Origin: Methanosarcinales archaeon
GTDB taxonomy: Archaea; Halobacteriota; Syntropharchaeia; Alkanophagales; Methanospirareceae
DNA: 10,231 nucleotides
Reading direction: 5' to 3'
Assembly: GCA_030665925.1 (NCBI GenBank)
Contig: DAOUYX010000041.1
Coordinates: 1 to 10,231, forward strand
The notes under the pieces are model-generated. The model did no database searches. It worked only from the letters and a program-made list of their open reading frames with translations, and was not told the origin of the DNA. This document shows, piece after piece, positions 8,929 to 10,231 of this stretch (positions are counted from its first letter, which is position 1; each line of letters begins with the position of its first letter). A program made the position numbers and the translations under genes.

Positions 8929-10224
8929 TCAAGTTCTATTTCCCGCAACCGTCACAGTCCCGGTACCGTTATCATTAAAATCCGCGGTGGCACCTGCATC
9001 CTTAAGATCATTGTTAGTTACGAGATTAGCATCACAATTGCTGTCGGCGATATTGATGCCGTATCTATGCGTTTGGGTAGTGCCTACCTTTCTAACTGTA
9101 TTGCCCTGTATATTGTTACGGTTCGAATCATTTGATACTATAATTCCATCGTATGCAACAGAACCTACTCCCGCTGCTTTTCCGTTATCAGTTAAACCAT
9201 TGTTCAAAATGGAGTTGTGATTACATTTATCATCGATGAGTATCCCATGTTTTCCATTCTCTTGCACTCCATTTCCCATTAAAGTACAATATTCGCAACC
9301 ATCATTAATCTTTATCCCTTCGTCACCATTGCCTGAACAAATATTGGAGGATATACCTATCTTTTTAGCACTAAATCTGGCTAAGATACCACTCCACCCA
9401 TTATTCGAGCAGGTATTTCCCGTTATCGTGCATCTCTCAACAGTCTGTACATAAATACCACGATCAGAGTTGTTAATGCAGGTATTTCCAGTCACCGCAT
9501 TGTTATCAGAATCTGTAATCAACTTTATTCCATCAGCTTCGTTGCCTTGACATGCATTTCCTGTGATGCTGTTGCCAATTGATGAGTCTAATAAGATGAT
9601 GCCCTGGAATACATTTTCGTTTACCGTATTACCTATGACTGTATTATAATTCGAAGACCAAATAAGAATGCCGTACTCATCATTGGACAAACAATTTGCA
9701 CCTAAAATCTCGTTTCTATGTGAATTGTATAAGCATAGGCCGGACTTTATACAACTGTTCATCCACACATTACTTATTTTTGAATTAGATACAGCATTAA
9801 ATAAAATCCCATGTTGTTTTAGAAGCTCAGCGTCCTCGGGGTCACATGATGATTCTCCGTTTATATATATCTCCTCGATGAGAATCGCGTTCGAATCTTC
9901 AACTTCGATTAAATTAGAGGAGCATCCCGGACCTAAATCGAATATTGTCCCTTTCCCCTGTCCTTGCAACTTAATTTTCGATTTAGATAAAATCTTAAGA
10001 GGTTTGTGATCGCTTGTTCCTTCAAAATTGCCTTCGAGGAAAGTAATACTGCCACCATTAGAAGGTAATTTCGGTATGATAAACTGTGTAATGTAATCAA
10101 GTGCATCTTCTTTTGGTGCAAGGTAATCAGCTCTGTCGCGATTTTTTGTATTCCATGCTGCAACAACAATTGTTGCTTCTTTTCCATGCGTCTTGAACAG
10201 TGAGACTCGCTTTGCGCTTGGCAT
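8929..10224 (-). CDS. Right-handed parallel beta-helix protein (tail-spike/NosD-like)
   Basis: 431 aa from ATG 10224, 7 nt from the window edge. No stop precedes it, so it may extend upstream. An N-terminal globular region of about 95 residues includes YLAPKEDALDYITQFIIPKL and SITFLEGNFEGT, the opening of many phage spike and pectate-lyase-like domains. From about residue 100 to 425 the sequence is a run of about 14 coils with repeating N-x-I/V-x-G-N-x-x-x-x-N and G-I-x-I/L patterns (for example NTVIGNTVNENVFQGIIL, NSITGNACQGNEADGIKL). This is the PbH1/NosD-like helix used by surface adhesins and carbohydrate-degrading or -binding spikes. Several cysteines occupy N-x-C ladder positions. No signal peptide is visible at this start, which fits a virion or intracellular assembly. 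Last gene of its operon; 3' end faces 8872 with a 56-bp gap. Confidence 0.85.
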   Translation of the reverse strand: MPSAKRVSLFKTHGKEATIVVAAWNTKNRDRADYLAPKEDALDYITQFIIPKLPSNGGSITFLEGNFEGTSDHKPLKILSKSKIKLQGQGKGTIFDLGPGCSSNLIEVEDSNAILIEEIYINGESSCDPEDAELLKQHGILFNAVSNSKISNVWMNSCIKSGLCLYNSHRNEILGANCLSNDEYGILIWSSNYNTVIGNTVNENVFQGIILLDSSIGNSITGNACQGNEADGIKLITDSDNNAVTGNTCINNSDRGIYVQTVERCTITGNTCSNNGWSGILARFSAKKIGISSNICSGNGDEGIKINDGCEYCTLMGNGVQENGKHGILIDDKCNHNSILNNGLTDNGKAAGVGSVAYDGIIVSNDSNRNNIQGNTVRKVGTTQTHRYGINIADSNCDANLVTNNDLKDAGATADFNDNGTGTVTVAGNRT

Positions 10225-10231
10225 AGTTGGC

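Noticed and set aside
1..10231. CRISPR array, insertion sequence, integrase or att site
   Set aside because: No regularly spaced direct repeats, transposase or recombinase motifs were seen; the tRNA-Met has no duplicated 3' segment in the window.

Overview
The window looks like accessory, probably viral or plasmid, DNA of an archaeon. The evidence for Archaea is: TATA-type core promoters of the form ACCTTTATATACTC, or TTATATAC placed about 26 nt before a start codon, which gives leaderless mRNAs; a tRNA-Met with the A1-U72 pair of archaeal initiators; many small zinc-ribbon and ribbon-helix-helix proteins; and secreted proteins rich in N-glycosylation sequons. Shine-Dalgarno sites are also common. 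RuvC-like resolvase, Gp37/Gp68 (DUF5131) and MazG-like genes, packed head to tail in one strand-biased operon, are typical of virus early or replication modules. The exact host cannot be read from the sequence. A methanogen- or ANME-like euryarchaeon would fit but is only a guess. No integrase, transposase, capsid gene or CRISPR array is visible.

Layout. (1) 28-840, minus strand: a short operon of a small HTH-like protein, a signal-anchored glycoprotein candidate and a 40-aa protein containing a G10 tract. (2) 841-1430: no protein gene on either strand. It holds divergent promoters sharing an identical 14-bp core and a multi-helix non-coding RNA candidate (1150-1371) ending in a terminator-like hairpin. 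(3) 1431-2090, plus strand: an RHH/zinc-ribbon regulator, a zinc-ribbon gene broken by an in-frame TGA, and a 70-aa unknown. (4) 2100-2297, minus: a two-helix membrane protein behind a 300-bp control region with three TCTGACA dyads. (5) 2602-7181, minus: one 16-gene operon from a leaderless promoter at 7203-7210. Most junctions are ATGA or TAATG overlaps. Order from the promoter: RHH, acidic protein, zinc ribbon, RuvC-like resolvase, Cys4 microprotein, 50-aa unknown, zinc ribbon, tandem Myb/SANT-like protein, Cys-rich protein, 22-aa zinc microprotein, MazG-like protein, DUF5131 protein, zinc ribbon, 59-aa and 89-aa unknowns, coiled-coil winged-helix protein. (6) 7344-7785, minus: a 158-nt tRNA-like RNA, tRNA-Met(CAU), then a 59-aa ORF starting 7 nt after the tRNA. 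(7) 7844-8872, plus: a secreted glycoprotein candidate, a terminator, and a small protein with a transglutaminase-like Cys-His-acid arrangement. (8) 8929-10224, minus: a right-handed beta-helix protein like tail spikes or adhesins.

The large operon reads as a DNA-processing and regulation module: resolvase for recombination intermediates, a nucleotide pyrophosphatase-like enzyme for pool control, a radical-SAM-like DUF5131 protein, and many small DNA- or protein-binding factors. The flanks carry surface or host-contact proteins. Eleven complete small genes (22-59 codons) and the two RNA candidates were found by reading frames and overlaps directly; they are the most useful additions here.
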